A stretch of 56,472 bases of DNA from Anaerolineae bacterium (GTDB lineage Bacteria; Chloroflexota; Anaerolineae; Aggregatilineales; J027), in the NCBI GenBank assembly GCA_021463865.1, contig JAJTXY010000025.1, positions 1 to 56,472 on the forward strand. The letters run 5' to 3'. Position 1 is the first letter of the stretch. Every line of letters begins with the position of its first letter. Both the position numbers and the translations under genes were made by a program. The notes under the pieces were generated by a model, which was not told the origin of the DNA, ran no database searches, and saw only the letters and a program-made list of their open reading frames with translations. This document shows positions 25,436 to 33,478 of the stretch, in pieces.

Positions 25436-26989
25436 CTACTCACGATTTAGGCGGACGGTTAAGCGTGTTCCTTGATGTGGCTCCGACTCGATTTCCAAAG
25501 AGGCATTAATTAAACTTACGCGCTCCTGCATCCCGATTAATCCCCATGAAGCCCGTAAATTGGCTGGTTCAAGCATGGCGGCTGGGTCAAAACCCACCCC
25601 ATCATCACAGATGGCTAACGATGGCCCATCGGCATAATCTAGTGAAATAGTAACATGTTTCGCGTGGGCGTGTTTGGAAACATTGGTGATCGCTTCTTGC
25701 CCGATGCGGAACAGGGTCGTTTCTACTTCCGAGGGCAGGGTAATTGGTTCGCCACTAATCTTTAATTCAGTCTGGAACAGGCCGCGTTCATTGGAGCGTT
25801 CGACCATCCACCGCAATGCTGCCATGAGTCCCATATCGTCCAATTGAGGGGGTCGCAGATCATTAATCAGGTGGCGCAGTTCCCCCAGCGCAGTGGTTGC
25901 CATCTCGCCCATATCCCCGATGCGGCGCTTGGCGAGATCGGGTTTGGTCTCGACCATTGAGACCAGCCCTTTGAGGCCGAGTGCCAGCCCAGTTAAGGCT
26001 TGTCCCGTTTCATCATGTAGTTCACGGGCGATGCGTTTACGTTCGGATTCTTGGGCCGCCGTAATGTGATGGAGTAGTTCCCCGCGCACGGCGTCACGCC
26101 GTTGGACTTCTTGCAACAAACGTGATGTTTCTTCGTTGGCTTTTTGTAATTCGGCGTTCAGTTTGGCAAGGGCTTCACGGCTCTGGCGCTCATTTTCCAT
26201 CTTTTCATTTTCAATGGTGGTAAGGCGCTGCTGATTTTCAAATTCAAGGGCACGTAAGACCTGCATCATGGCAACTGCCACGATAATTGCCGTGCCTGCC
26301 CGGAACAATTGGATGGGAAAACCAAAGGTATCTAGGAAAAACTCACTGTTGATCGTATTCGCTGGGAAAATTTCGCTTTTGGCCGGGAAAATTTGGCCCG
26401 CCCCGCCATACACCGCAAGGGCCACTGCCGCAATGTTCAGATCGCGGACGAACTTGCCCATACCCCGTTCTCGAAAAGGCTTACGTTGATGCAGCAAGGC
26501 CCATGCCGCAAATAGTGCGCCGGGGATGCCAAGCACATATCGGGATAATACATCGGCGGCCAGCAGCCACTCTTTGTCATCCAAGTCGAAAAGAATACGC
26601 ACCATAATACAAGAGGCGGTATACCACCCAACTGCGAGGACGGTTAACCGCCATGTAGGAGCATTACCTGTGCGTTCACGAATGAGGAGATGTTCACCAA
26701 AGGCAAGTAAAGCGAGGAAAGAAGTTACCAGAATGACCAATCGCAGCCACAAAAGCCAATCTGGAAGCGGGTGATGATGTAATTCTTGGTTCACCTGCTC
26801 CAGCATATCAATCCACTCATGGACGCCATGCAGCAGACCAAAGCCTGCCAGTAAACGCATGGAATGGGCAAACCCTAACTCTGAGGCCCGCCCCGACTCC
26901 ACCAATAACGCCAATCCTAATGAATAAAAAGCTAATCCATAGAGGAAGTAAATGGCGATGAAGGCTTCGTCCCAAAAATCAGTGGACAT
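25436..26989 (-). CDS. Membrane sensor histidine kinase, NarX/DegS type
   Basis: The 517-aa protein has about six to seven hydrophobic helices in its first 240 residues. A coiled-coil linker follows (ENEKMENERQSREALAKLNA). The HisKA_3 dimerisation box is ESERKRIARELHDETGQALTGL with the phosphoacceptor His, and the HATPase domain has QEAITNVSKHAHAKHVTI and ICDDGVGFDP. The sensory input is within the membrane; a His/Trp-rich segment (HSMRLLAGFGLLHGVHEWID) could bind heme or sense the quinone or redox state, which is speculative. It forms a two-component pair with the next gene. AAAGAG lies upstream of the ATG. Confidence 0.92.
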   Translation of the reverse strand: MSTDFWDEAFIAIYFLYGLAFYSLGLALLVESGRASELGFAHSMRLLAGFGLLHGVHEWIDMLEQVNQELHHHPLPDWLLWLRLVILVTSFLALLAFGEHLLIRERTGNAPTWRLTVLAVGWYTASCIMVRILFDLDDKEWLLAADVLSRYVLGIPGALFAAWALLHQRKPFRERGMGKFVRDLNIAAVALAVYGGAGQIFPAKSEIFPANTINSEFFLDTFGFPIQLFRAGTAIIVAVAMMQVLRALEFENQQRLTTIENEKMENERQSREALAKLNAELQKANEETSRLLQEVQRRDAVRGELLHHITAAQESERKRIARELHDETGQALTGLALGLKGLVSMVETKPDLAKRRIGDMGEMATTALGELRHLINDLRPPQLDDMGLMAALRWMVERSNERGLFQTELKISGEPITLPSEVETTLFRIGQEAITNVSKHAHAKHVTISLDYADGPSLAICDDGVGFDPAAMLEPANLRASWGLIGMQERVSLINASLEIESEPHQGTRLTVRLNRE

Positions 26990-27037
26990 GATGGCTCTTT
27001 CAAAGAAGCATGGTTGGGGGTCCAGTCTAAAAATAAT

Positions 27038-27081
27038 TGTATAGGGTGAATGGTGGGGTTGGCATGGGGTGTTTGCCCCAT
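27038..27081 (-). promoter_or_regulatory. Candidate promoter and palindromic operator for the sensor kinase operon
   Basis: A perfect palindrome, ATGGGG-N6-CCCCAT (27064-27081), overlaps the position expected for a -35 box. A -10-like TATACA lies at 27038-27043 on the minus strand. The lack of a TTGACA box would fit activator control. On the plus strand the palindrome is followed by TTTTTAA and looks like a terminator, but no plus-strand gene lies upstream. Confidence 0.4.
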
Positions 27082-27159
27082 TTTTAAATGATGTTATTCC
27101 CTAATTCAATGAGTCTAAGAGTTTCGATATGCTGTAATCAACAAACAACCCGACATTTC

Positions 27160-27183
27160 ACCGAGTTCAATAAACCACTCGGT
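27160..27183. repeat. Inverted repeat in the leader of the 54-aa membrane protein gene
   Basis: ACCGAGT and ACTCGGT form a 7-bp perfect inverted repeat with a 10-nt loop, ending 9 nt before the ribosome site AAGGAGG. It could be an operator or an mRNA hairpin affecting translation of the small gene. A weak promoter candidate (TTCAAT, 17 nt, TATGCT near 27128-27133) lies just upstream. Confidence 0.45.
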
Positions 27184-27204
27184 TAAAACTCAAGGAGGCC
27201 CACC

Positions 27205-27369
27205 ATGGAAAGCGTATTGTTAACCCTTAGCGTCGTCGCTCTATTTTTGCTGCGGGTTGGAGTTCCGGTCATATTGCTCATTGCGCTTGGCATGGTGATT
27301 GACCGCTGGCAGAAACATCGCAATATTGAAGTGCAGCGTAATATCGAGCATCACAAACCCGTTCACTAG
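27205..27369 (+). CDS. Small membrane protein (54 aa) divergent from the sensor kinase
   Basis: The peptide begins MESVLLTLSVVALFLLRVGV and continues PVILLIALGMVIDRWQKHRN, giving one long or two short membrane segments followed by a basic, His-rich tail ending HHKPVH. A consensus AAGGAGG (27193-27199) lies 5 nt before the ATG, and a strong terminator follows 25 nt after the stop, so this is a genuine short transcription unit. The family is not recognised. It may be an accessory peptide of a membrane complex, given the cytochrome and kinase neighbours. Confidence 0.75.
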   Translation: MESVLLTLSVVALFLLRVGVPVILLIALGMVIDRWQKHRNIEVQRNIEHHKPVH

Positions 27370-27393
27370 AGGGTGGCGCATGTATCGAAAATG

Positions 27394-27425
27394 AAAAGGA
27401 CACTGATTTCGGTCAGTGTCCTTTT
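27394..27425. terminator. Bidirectional intrinsic terminator
   Basis: A 13-bp perfect stem (AAAAGGACACTGA with TCAGTGTCCTTTT) and a 6-nt loop give T runs in both directions. It ends the 54-aa gene on the plus strand and the molybdenum-hydroxylase/EthD operon on the minus strand, 6 nt from the EthD stop. Confidence 0.92.
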
Positions 27426-27431
27426 GGGTTA

Positions 27432-27740
27432 CTAGACGATGAAGTTTTCTTCGGTACGCAGATGAATGCGTTTAGATGCATGGGCCATTGCGTCTTCACG
27501 GGCTTCGATTCCGACGGGTGAGGCAAGGGCAGCATCCAACGCCTCAATGCTGTCAAACCACAGTTCAAATACCCCATCAAATTCGGTTTCCGGCTGGTCA
27601 GCCCGCAGTACGCTGATGTGATATTTGCGGATGCCGGGGAAACGTTTGCCAATTGGCGAATGTTCCTCGACGGCCCATTTCGCAAATTCCTCACGGGTCA
27701 TGCCTTCTTTGCGTTTCATCAGGGAAATTAGCTTAATCAT
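27432..27740 (-). CDS. EthD-domain protein (dimeric alpha-beta barrel)
   Basis: The 102-aa protein has the EthD/ferredoxin-like barrel pattern: MIKLISLMKRKEGMTREEFAKW at the start, EEHSPIGKRFPGIRKYHIS in the middle and a FDGVFELWFDS strand. EthD-like proteins include lactone- or small-aromatic-acting enzymes and accessory proteins of oxidative degradation. It is the last gene of the molybdenum hydroxylase operon, 9 nt after the second large-subunit half, so it probably acts on the product of that enzyme. The substrate is unknown. Confidence 0.82.
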   Translation of the reverse strand: MIKLISLMKRKEGMTREEFAKWAVEEHSPIGKRFPGIRKYHISVLRADQPETEFDGVFELWFDSIEALDAALASPVGIEAREDAMAHASKRIHLRTEENFIV

Positions 27741-27749
27741 GGGGTCTCC

Positions 27750-28757
27750 TTAGTTTGCTTCTAATGCTTTTTCTTCAAGCGCACGCAGCACTTTTTCGGG
27801 GGTGACGGGCAAATCCGTGACCCACACGCCCACTGCATCGTAAATCGCGTTCACAATCGCCGGGATGGGTGAATTAGCGGTCATTTCACCTACGCCTTTC
27901 ACACCATATGGCCCATTGGATGAAGGGTATTCCAACACCACACTTTCAATTTCGGGAATATCCAGTGCGGTTGGGATAATATATTCGCCAAAACTGTAGG
28001 TGTGGTGGTCAAGGGCCGGATAATAGGGGAAGACCGTTTCCATCAGGGCGTGCGACATTCCCATGACTGCCCCACTCACGATCTGCCCTTTCACCATTTC
28101 GGGGTTGATCTGTCGCCCAACTTCATAGGCACTGGCGAGGCGCAGCACTTTGACTTCGCCTGTTTCGTCATCTACTTCCACTTCCGCCACTGTTGTCGCG
28201 TGGGCTTCGGTGGAATCGGGGTCACAAGCGCCCGTTTCGGGGTCGAGGCTACTTTTTTGTTTAAGATAGATACCACGCCCAGAGATGGTTTTGCCATACT
28301 TAAAATGGGCCGCTAGTGCGACATTAAAGACGTTGGTTTTACGCTCTGGGGCACCTTTGACATAAATCTCGCCGTTTTCCAGCACCAAATCTTCCGGGGC
28401 GGCTTCCATTTCATCGGCGGCTACGTCCATCAACGCTTTACGTGCTTCGTTGGCGGCCATGATGACGGCGTTTCCAACCCGGTGGGTGGCACGACTGGCG
28501 AAAGTGCCCATGCAGTGTGGCGCAGAATCGGTATCCCCCGTGTCTACGATGACGGAATCAAAGGGTACGCCGAGGGCTTCTGCCGCGATTTGGGCAATCA
28601 CGGTTTTTAGACCCTGCCCTAGATCGGTACTGGCGAGTTTGACACTAAATCCCCCGGTTGGCTGGCAGAAAATCAAGGCTTGGGTAGGGTCGCCACCTAA
28701 ATTCATGCCTGTTGGATAATTCACCGCTGCAATGCCGCGACCATAATGTTTAGCCAT
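27750..28757 (-). CDS. Molybdenum hydroxylase, C-terminal half of the Mo subunit (NdhM-like)
   Basis: The 335-aa protein is the second half of a xanthine-dehydrogenase-family molybdopterin subunit. It contains LASTDLGQGLKTVIAQIAAEALG, the TGDTDSAPHCMGTFASRATHRVGNA segment, and the C-terminal GVKGVGEMTANSPIPAIVNAI whose Glu corresponds to the catalytic glutamate of the family. The ATG at 28757 overlaps the end of the first half by 8 nt, with GGAGG upstream. The split is therefore a proper two-gene design, as in Eubacterium barkeri nicotinate dehydrogenase (NdhL/NdhM), rather than a clear frameshift. The substrate cannot be assigned from the motifs seen. Confidence 0.85.
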   Translation of the reverse strand: MAKHYGRGIAAVNYPTGMNLGGDPTQALIFCQPTGGFSVKLASTDLGQGLKTVIAQIAAEALGVPFDSVIVDTGDTDSAPHCMGTFASRATHRVGNAVIMAANEARKALMDVAADEMEAAPEDLVLENGEIYVKGAPERKTNVFNVALAAHFKYGKTISGRGIYLKQKSSLDPETGACDPDSTEAHATTVAEVEVDDETGEVKVLRLASAYEVGRQINPEMVKGQIVSGAVMGMSHALMETVFPYYPALDHHTYSFGEYIIPTALDIPEIESVVLEYPSSNGPYGVKGVGEMTANSPIPAIVNAIYDAVGVWVTDLPVTPEKVLRALEEKALEAN

Positions 28758-30102
28758 GATGTCCTCCCTTGCCCGCATAATCATCTGAACTCATTGCTTT
28801 CAGGTGGGCAGGCAATTCATGCCCAATCAATTCCGCCGCCGCCTGAATCGTTTCGATTAATGTCGCGTCTTCAACGACTTTTTGCACCGGACGCATTTGC
28901 CCATTACGATAAGCGTTAATCAAGCGGATTTCCCATGAATCCATGCCAATCGTGCGAGCGATTCGTTCCATCTGACACTCCACCGCAAAGGTCGCCTCGG
29001 TGACGCCGAAACCACGCATGGCGGAGGATGGCTGACGATTGGTATAGACGCAGTAGGCATCTACCCAAACATTCGGGATGGTATAGGGGCCGGGCAGATT
29101 CGCCATGTGTTTCTGCACGCCGTAGGGGGAATGACGATGATATGCCCCGGCATCTTCCAACGAACGGACTTTGCGGGCAATAATGCGGCCATCCTTCATC
29201 ACGCCGTCGGTATAGTGCATTTTGACGCCAGCACGGGTTGAGGATTTTCGCATTTCTTCTTCACGTGTCCAACGCCATTTCACAGGTCGTCCGGTTTTCA
29301 TCGCGGCGATACAGGTGATGGGTTCGGTGATAACATCCACCTTGCCGCCAAATCCGCCGCCAACCGTCCCGCCGATCATATGCAGACGTTGACTGGGGAC
29401 TTGCAAGATAATGGCGGTGTTGTCCATCGTAAAATAGAGGGCCTGCGTGTTGCTATGCACCGTCAAGCGACCATCCGGTTCGGGCTTGACCACGCAGCAG
29501 TGGGTTTCAATCGGGGCATGTTCAATGGGTGAAAGCGAATAGTCGCCTTCAATGACATAATCGGCCTGCTGGATCGCTTTTTCAAAGTCGCCGAAACGCA
29601 GTTTGCGATGATTGTAGCCGTCATACATAAAGGTGTTGTTACCCCATTTTTTGATGGCCGGGGCATCGGGACTGATGGCAAATTCCATCTCCAGCACGGG
29701 TGGGAGTTCTTCGATATCGAGTTTCACCAGCGCAGCAGCTTCGGCGGCAATGGCCTCGGTTTCGGCCACAATCGCGCAGATAGGTTCACCGAAATACATG
29801 ACTTCTTCGTGGGCCAATACGGGTTCATCATTGGGTTCGACCCCAATCAGGCACAAAATGGTGTACCAATTATTGGGAACATCTTTGGCGGTGACCACCG
29901 TGACCACACCGGGGAAGGCTTCGGCTTTGGAGGTGTCAATCCCATGAATAATGCCGCGTGAAATGGGGCTGCGCACCATCTTGAGCCATAACATGCCTGT
30001 ATAAAATACATCATCTACATATTGGGTTTGTCCGGTAACATGGCCGATGCCATCGCGCCGTTTGACGGATTGGCCGACAATACCTAGTTGTTTAACGCCC
30101 AT
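28750..30102 (-). CDS. Molybdenum hydroxylase, N-terminal half of the Mo subunit (NdhL-like)
   Basis: The 450-aa protein starts with the aldehyde oxidase/xanthine dehydrogenase a/b hammerhead domain (SVKRRDGIGHVTGQTQYVDDV, HGIDTSKAEAFPGVVTVVTAKDVP). It continues into the first molybdopterin-binding domain (GGTVGGGFGGKVDVITEP, RPVKWRWTREEEM, SAMRGFGVTEATFAVE). It ends at GGHHG, where the single-chain enzymes would continue into the segment encoded by the next gene. It starts 1 nt after the [2Fe-2S] subunit gene. The length suits the 50-kDa NdhL class. Confidence 0.88.
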   Translation of the reverse strand: MGVKQLGIVGQSVKRRDGIGHVTGQTQYVDDVFYTGMLWLKMVRSPISRGIIHGIDTSKAEAFPGVVTVVTAKDVPNNWYTILCLIGVEPNDEPVLAHEEVMYFGEPICAIVAETEAIAAEAAALVKLDIEELPPVLEMEFAISPDAPAIKKWGNNTFMYDGYNHRKLRFGDFEKAIQQADYVIEGDYSLSPIEHAPIETHCCVVKPEPDGRLTVHSNTQALYFTMDNTAIILQVPSQRLHMIGGTVGGGFGGKVDVITEPITCIAAMKTGRPVKWRWTREEEMRKSSTRAGVKMHYTDGVMKDGRIIARKVRSLEDAGAYHRHSPYGVQKHMANLPGPYTIPNVWVDAYCVYTNRQPSSAMRGFGVTEATFAVECQMERIARTIGMDSWEIRLINAYRNGQMRPVQKVVEDATLIETIQAAAELIGHELPAHLKAMSSDDYAGKGGHHG

Positions 30103-30103
30103 C

Positions 30104-30580
30104 TCACGCCTCCTGCATTTGGGTAACTACGTCTTCAATGGCATCAAGAATGGCGACGTAACCTGTGCACCGGCAAAGATTTCCGGCGAGGGCTTCGGCA
30201 ATTTCGGCACGGGTGGGGTGCGGATTTTTATCGAGAAGGGCTTTGGCCGCCATAATCATGCCGGGGCTGCAATAGCCACATTGGGCCGCGAATCGGTCAA
30301 AAAATGCCGCTTGAAGAGGGTGCATATGCTGGGCTGTTCCGATGCCTTCCAACGTGGTGATTTCTTGCCCATCCGCCAATGCCGCTAACATCAGACATGA
30401 TAAGACAGGTTCGGCATTGACCAGAACCGTGCAGCTTCCGCAGCCTCCCTGCCCACACCCCGCTTTGGTCGCGTGGAGATGCAGATGTTCACGCAAGACC
30501 GTTCGCAAACTTTCGAGTGGTTCGATGGCGACGGCGGTGGTCTTGCCGTTTAATTTAAAGGTGACTGTAATGGATTCCAT
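30104..30580 (-). CDS. Molybdenum hydroxylase [2Fe-2S] subunit
   Basis: The 158-aa protein binds two [2Fe-2S] clusters. The plant-type motif is GCGQGGCGSCTVLVN with its fourth Cys in VLSCLML; the helical motif is QCGYCSPGMIMAA and GNLCRCTGY. It is equivalent to CoxS/NdhS and passes electrons from the Mo site to FAD. It lies between the FAD and Mo subunit genes in the usual order. Confidence 0.95.
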   Translation of the reverse strand: MESITVTFKLNGKTTAVAIEPLESLRTVLREHLHLHATKAGCGQGGCGSCTVLVNAEPVLSCLMLAALADGQEITTLEGIGTAQHMHPLQAAFFDRFAAQCGYCSPGMIMAAKALLDKNPHPTRAEIAEALAGNLCRCTGYVAILDAIEDVVTQMQEA

Positions 30581-30596
30581 AAAAAGGCTCCCACTG

Positions 30597-31421
30597 CTAT
30601 TTGGCTAATTGTTCGAGGGTGCGCTTGACAAAAACACCGACCATACGACGGCGATACCATGCGGTTGCCAGCGCGTCGGTGAAGGGATTGGATTCTTCCA
30701 TCGCTATTTGGGCCGCGTCCGCAATACTCTTGGTGTTCAGGCTCTGCCCAATCAAGGCGGCCTCAGCATTTTTGGCGCGGAAGGCGAATGACCCAACTGC
30801 ACCGAGCGCAAGCCGGGCATCGCTGATTTGACCCTGCTTATCCATGACGACCCGCACGCCCACCGCAACCACTGAGGGTGTATTGGCTTCACGTCGGCCT
30901 AATTTGAGATAGGCGGCATATCCCGTTGGATCCGGCAAATGGACGGCCACGAGCAGTTCATGAACGCCGCGATGTGAACGAGGCTCGGCGAGAAAATCCT
31001 CAAGGGAGATTGTCCGGCTAGCGGAGGCACTTGCCAATTCGACATGGGCATCATAGGCCAACAGGGGAACAGCCAAATCGCCCGCAGGTTGCGGCATATA
31101 GAGGTTGCCGCCAATCGTACCCATATTGCGGATGGCCGGGCCGCCGATTTGAAAGGCTGCCTCCGCTAAAATCGGGTAATCGGCAATTTGGCTAACGTCG
31201 GTCAGATGGGTGGTTGCGCCAATTTGGGTGTGACCATTGCGATAGACCCCGGACAACCCGGCGCGGGCAAGGCTCATCACCTTTTGGGGAAAAAAGATGC
31301 CTTCATTGATGTGTGCCATCATCATCGTGCCGCCCCCCATCACGAGCAGACCAGCACCATGCGTTTGAACCACACTCAATGCTTCATCAAGTGAACGAGG
31401 GATAAACAAATCTGCATTCAT
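30597..31421 (-). CDS. Molybdenum hydroxylase FAD subunit
   Basis: The 274-aa protein is a CoxM/NdhF-type flavoprotein. The FAD-binding motifs are GAGLLVMGGGTMMM and the IGGPAIRNMGTIGGNLYMPQPAGD segment; a CO-dehydrogenase flavoprotein C-terminal domain follows (LGAVGSFAFRAKNAEAAL). It is the first gene of the four-subunit set (FAD, FeS, MoL, MoM). GGAGGTGCT precedes the ATG. Confidence 0.92.
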   Translation of the reverse strand: MNADLFIPRSLDEALSVVQTHGAGLLVMGGGTMMMAHINEGIFFPQKVMSLARAGLSGVYRNGHTQIGATTHLTDVSQIADYPILAEAAFQIGGPAIRNMGTIGGNLYMPQPAGDLAVPLLAYDAHVELASASASRTISLEDFLAEPRSHRGVHELLVAVHLPDPTGYAAYLKLGRREANTPSVVAVGVRVVMDKQGQISDARLALGAVGSFAFRAKNAEAALIGQSLNTKSIADAAQIAMEESNPFTDALATAWYRRRMVGVFVKRTLEQLAK

Positions 31422-31485
31422 AGCACCTCCAAAAAACGATTATTTTTGTTGAGAAAACTGCGACCCCTAGCTCGGTAGATCGCGT

Positions 31486-32157
31486 CTATTCATCAAGTAG
31501 GGCAAAAAAACGGGCAGGTGATCCTTCGGCCCCGACCATCTTGATGCAAGGGGCAAAAAACTGAAAATGCCGATTCACGGGCAGCTTGGATAGGTTGGTC
31601 ATCTGCTGCATGAGGATCGCGCCGTTTTCGAGAATAATTTTGTGAATGATGAATTCCTCGGATGTGAAATTGGGCAGGCGGGCACAATATTCACTAAAAC
31701 AATCGAAACCTACCGCCTTGACTTTGCGCTCTAGGACAAGATATTCCACTGCTTCAGGGCTGCAATAGGGCGAGTGAAGATAGTAGTCGGGGAAGTTGCC
31801 CCACATTTTTTCTGTCCAGTCCGTTCTCACCAGAATAATATCGCCGGGGCGGATGTCGTTGGCGCGGGCTTTGACATCTTTAACGGTGATGGGCATATCT
31901 GGCCCAAGATGGGTCATATCGAGTACGAGTGCTTCGCCGCAGATACGATCTAGTACAACATCGGCAGCGGTTTCACCCCCTTCTTGGACATGCAGCGAGA
32001 AATCCACATGCGAACCCGTATGCAGTACCATATCTACTGATGAGGCTCGCCAGAACCCCGGCCCACGATAATTCGAGGTAAGGGTTAGGCGTTTGTTGAC
32101 CGAGGGCGGACTCAGCGTATCCGGGCCAATCGTTACCGTTAAATCCACAATATGCAT
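31486..32157 (-). CDS. Cyclase-family (kynurenine formamidase-like) metal hydrolase
   Basis: The 223-aa protein has the HTGSHVDFSLH motif of the cyclase/kynurenine formamidase/isatin hydrolase family, which binds divalent metal. A second conserved region reads GFDCFSEYCARLPNFTSEEFIIHKIIL. The family opens amide, lactam or ester bonds in cyclic or formylated substrates. Placed between a ROK regulator and the molybdenum hydroxylase, it may hydrolyse the hydroxylated ring product. GGGAG lies before the ATG at 32157. Confidence 0.88.
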   Translation of the reverse strand: MHIVDLTVTIGPDTLSPPSVNKRLTLTSNYRGPGFWRASSVDMVLHTGSHVDFSLHVQEGGETAADVVLDRICGEALVLDMTHLGPDMPITVKDVKARANDIRPGDIILVRTDWTEKMWGNFPDYYLHSPYCSPEAVEYLVLERKVKAVGFDCFSEYCARLPNFTSEEFIIHKIILENGAILMQQMTNLSKLPVNRHFQFFAPCIKMVGAEGSPARFFALLDE

Positions 32158-32178
32158 ATAAGTCTCCCATTTAGTTAA

Positions 32179-33432
32179 TCAGCCCAGAAAACGTTCGGGG
32201 TGAATCAAAACCGACTGCGTTACCATCGCTACTCCGCCCATTTCACAGGCATCCGCACCGTGTTTGGCAACGCGAATTTCGGTGGCATCGGCTGTCCAGC
32301 GTAAGGCCCGTTGATGGAGTTCGGCACCAATGGCTGGCAGCATAAATGGACTGCCTGAACTGAGCATCCCCCCCAGCACCACAAGGTCGGGATTGTAGGC
32401 ATTGACCAGTGCAGCAATGCCTATGCCGAGTTTATGGCCGACCTGTTCCCATGCTTGTAATGCGACCTGATCGCCTTCTGCGGCGGTCTCGACCACCATT
32501 GGAATGGTCAGGGTGTCGTTTTGAAGGGCCTCGTCCAACAGGCTGGATTGGCCTGCTTCAATGGCCTGTCGGACATGCCGAAAAATCGCAGTTTGGCTGA
32601 CTTGGGTCTCCCAACAACCTCGATTTCCACAGCGGCACAATTCGCCATTGGCATCCATCGTCATATGACCGAACTCACCAGCAAAGCCACTTTTGCCCCG
32701 GAACAACTGCCCGTTGTTCACAAAAGCGCCCCCAAGCCCTTCGCCAATGGCGCTCAGATATAAGACTTGATGAAACCCCTGCGCCGCGCCAAAAAAATAT
32801 TCGCCCAGTGCCGCCATGTTCGCTTCGTTTTCGACAAATATGAGGTCAGCCAAATGATGTCCAAGCGCATTGGTGAGGACTTGGGCGACTGGCACATCAC
32901 GCCAACCGAGATTTGGAGCAAACAAAAGCGTCCCGTTGGTTTGATCTACCAGCCCCGGCAGCCCTAATGCCAGTCCTAATAGACGGGGTTTGTTGGGTTG
33001 GAGGGTCTGACCCATCTGAATGGCTTGGCGCAGCAAGGCCGTGAGTTGTTCAAGGATGTTTTGCTGAGGCGACTGGGGTTTAAAGTTTTCATGGGCCAAC
33101 CACAGTACATCAGCAGCGAAGTTGGTGCAAATCACCGAGATCGAGTCCACGTTGAGTTGGGCACTGACGATAAACCCGCCTTGTGGATTGAGTGTCAGTA
33201 ACCGCGAAGGTCGCCCAATCCCGGTGTTATCAATGCCAATTTCGCTTACAAAATTGTGTTCAGTCAGTTCAGTAACAAGGCTCGAAACGGTAGATTTGTT
33301 GAGGCCAATGAGTTCAGCTAAATTGGCACGTGACACAGGGGCGTGTTCGTGCAAATGTTTCATCACCAGCGAGAGATTGATTTCGCGTACTAGCGCTTGA
33401 TCGGCGGTACGAATAGGTCTTGTATGGACCAT
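32179..33432 (-). CDS. ROK-family (NagC/XylR-type) transcriptional regulator
   Basis: The 417-aa protein has an N-terminal winged HTH (SRANLAELIGLNKSTVSSLVTEL, about residues 35-60). The ROK sugar-binding domain follows, with the FGHMTMDANGELCRCGNRGCWE zinc motif and a VVLGGMLSSG segment. ROK regulators usually repress sugar genes until a sugar or sugar phosphate binds. It lies within the catabolic gene run, 21 nt before the cyclase gene, and so may control the hydrolase/Mo-hydroxylase genes. Confidence 0.9.
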   Translation of the reverse strand: MVHTRPIRTADQALVREINLSLVMKHLHEHAPVSRANLAELIGLNKSTVSSLVTELTEHNFVSEIGIDNTGIGRPSRLLTLNPQGGFIVSAQLNVDSISVICTNFAADVLWLAHENFKPQSPQQNILEQLTALLRQAIQMGQTLQPNKPRLLGLALGLPGLVDQTNGTLLFAPNLGWRDVPVAQVLTNALGHHLADLIFVENEANMAALGEYFFGAAQGFHQVLYLSAIGEGLGGAFVNNGQLFRGKSGFAGEFGHMTMDANGELCRCGNRGCWETQVSQTAIFRHVRQAIEAGQSSLLDEALQNDTLTIPMVVETAAEGDQVALQAWEQVGHKLGIGIAALVNAYNPDLVVLGGMLSSGSPFMLPAIGAELHQRALRWTADATEIRVAKHGADACEMGGVAMVTQSVLIHPERFLG

Positions 33433-33478
33433 GAGGCTTTACCTAACGTGCAGATAGATTGAATATTTGGATACTATT

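Noticed and set aside
27064-27085. ATGGGG-N6-CCCCATTTTT as a plus-strand terminator
   Set aside because: No plus-strand gene lies upstream to be terminated; its position at the -35 region of the divergent kinase promoter fits an operator better.
28750-28784. Frameshift splitting a single Mo-hydroxylase gene
   Set aside because: The second half has its own ATG and GGAGG, the overlap is short and tidy, and the split position matches a known natural split (NdhL/NdhM). A sequencing error cannot be fully excluded without relatives.
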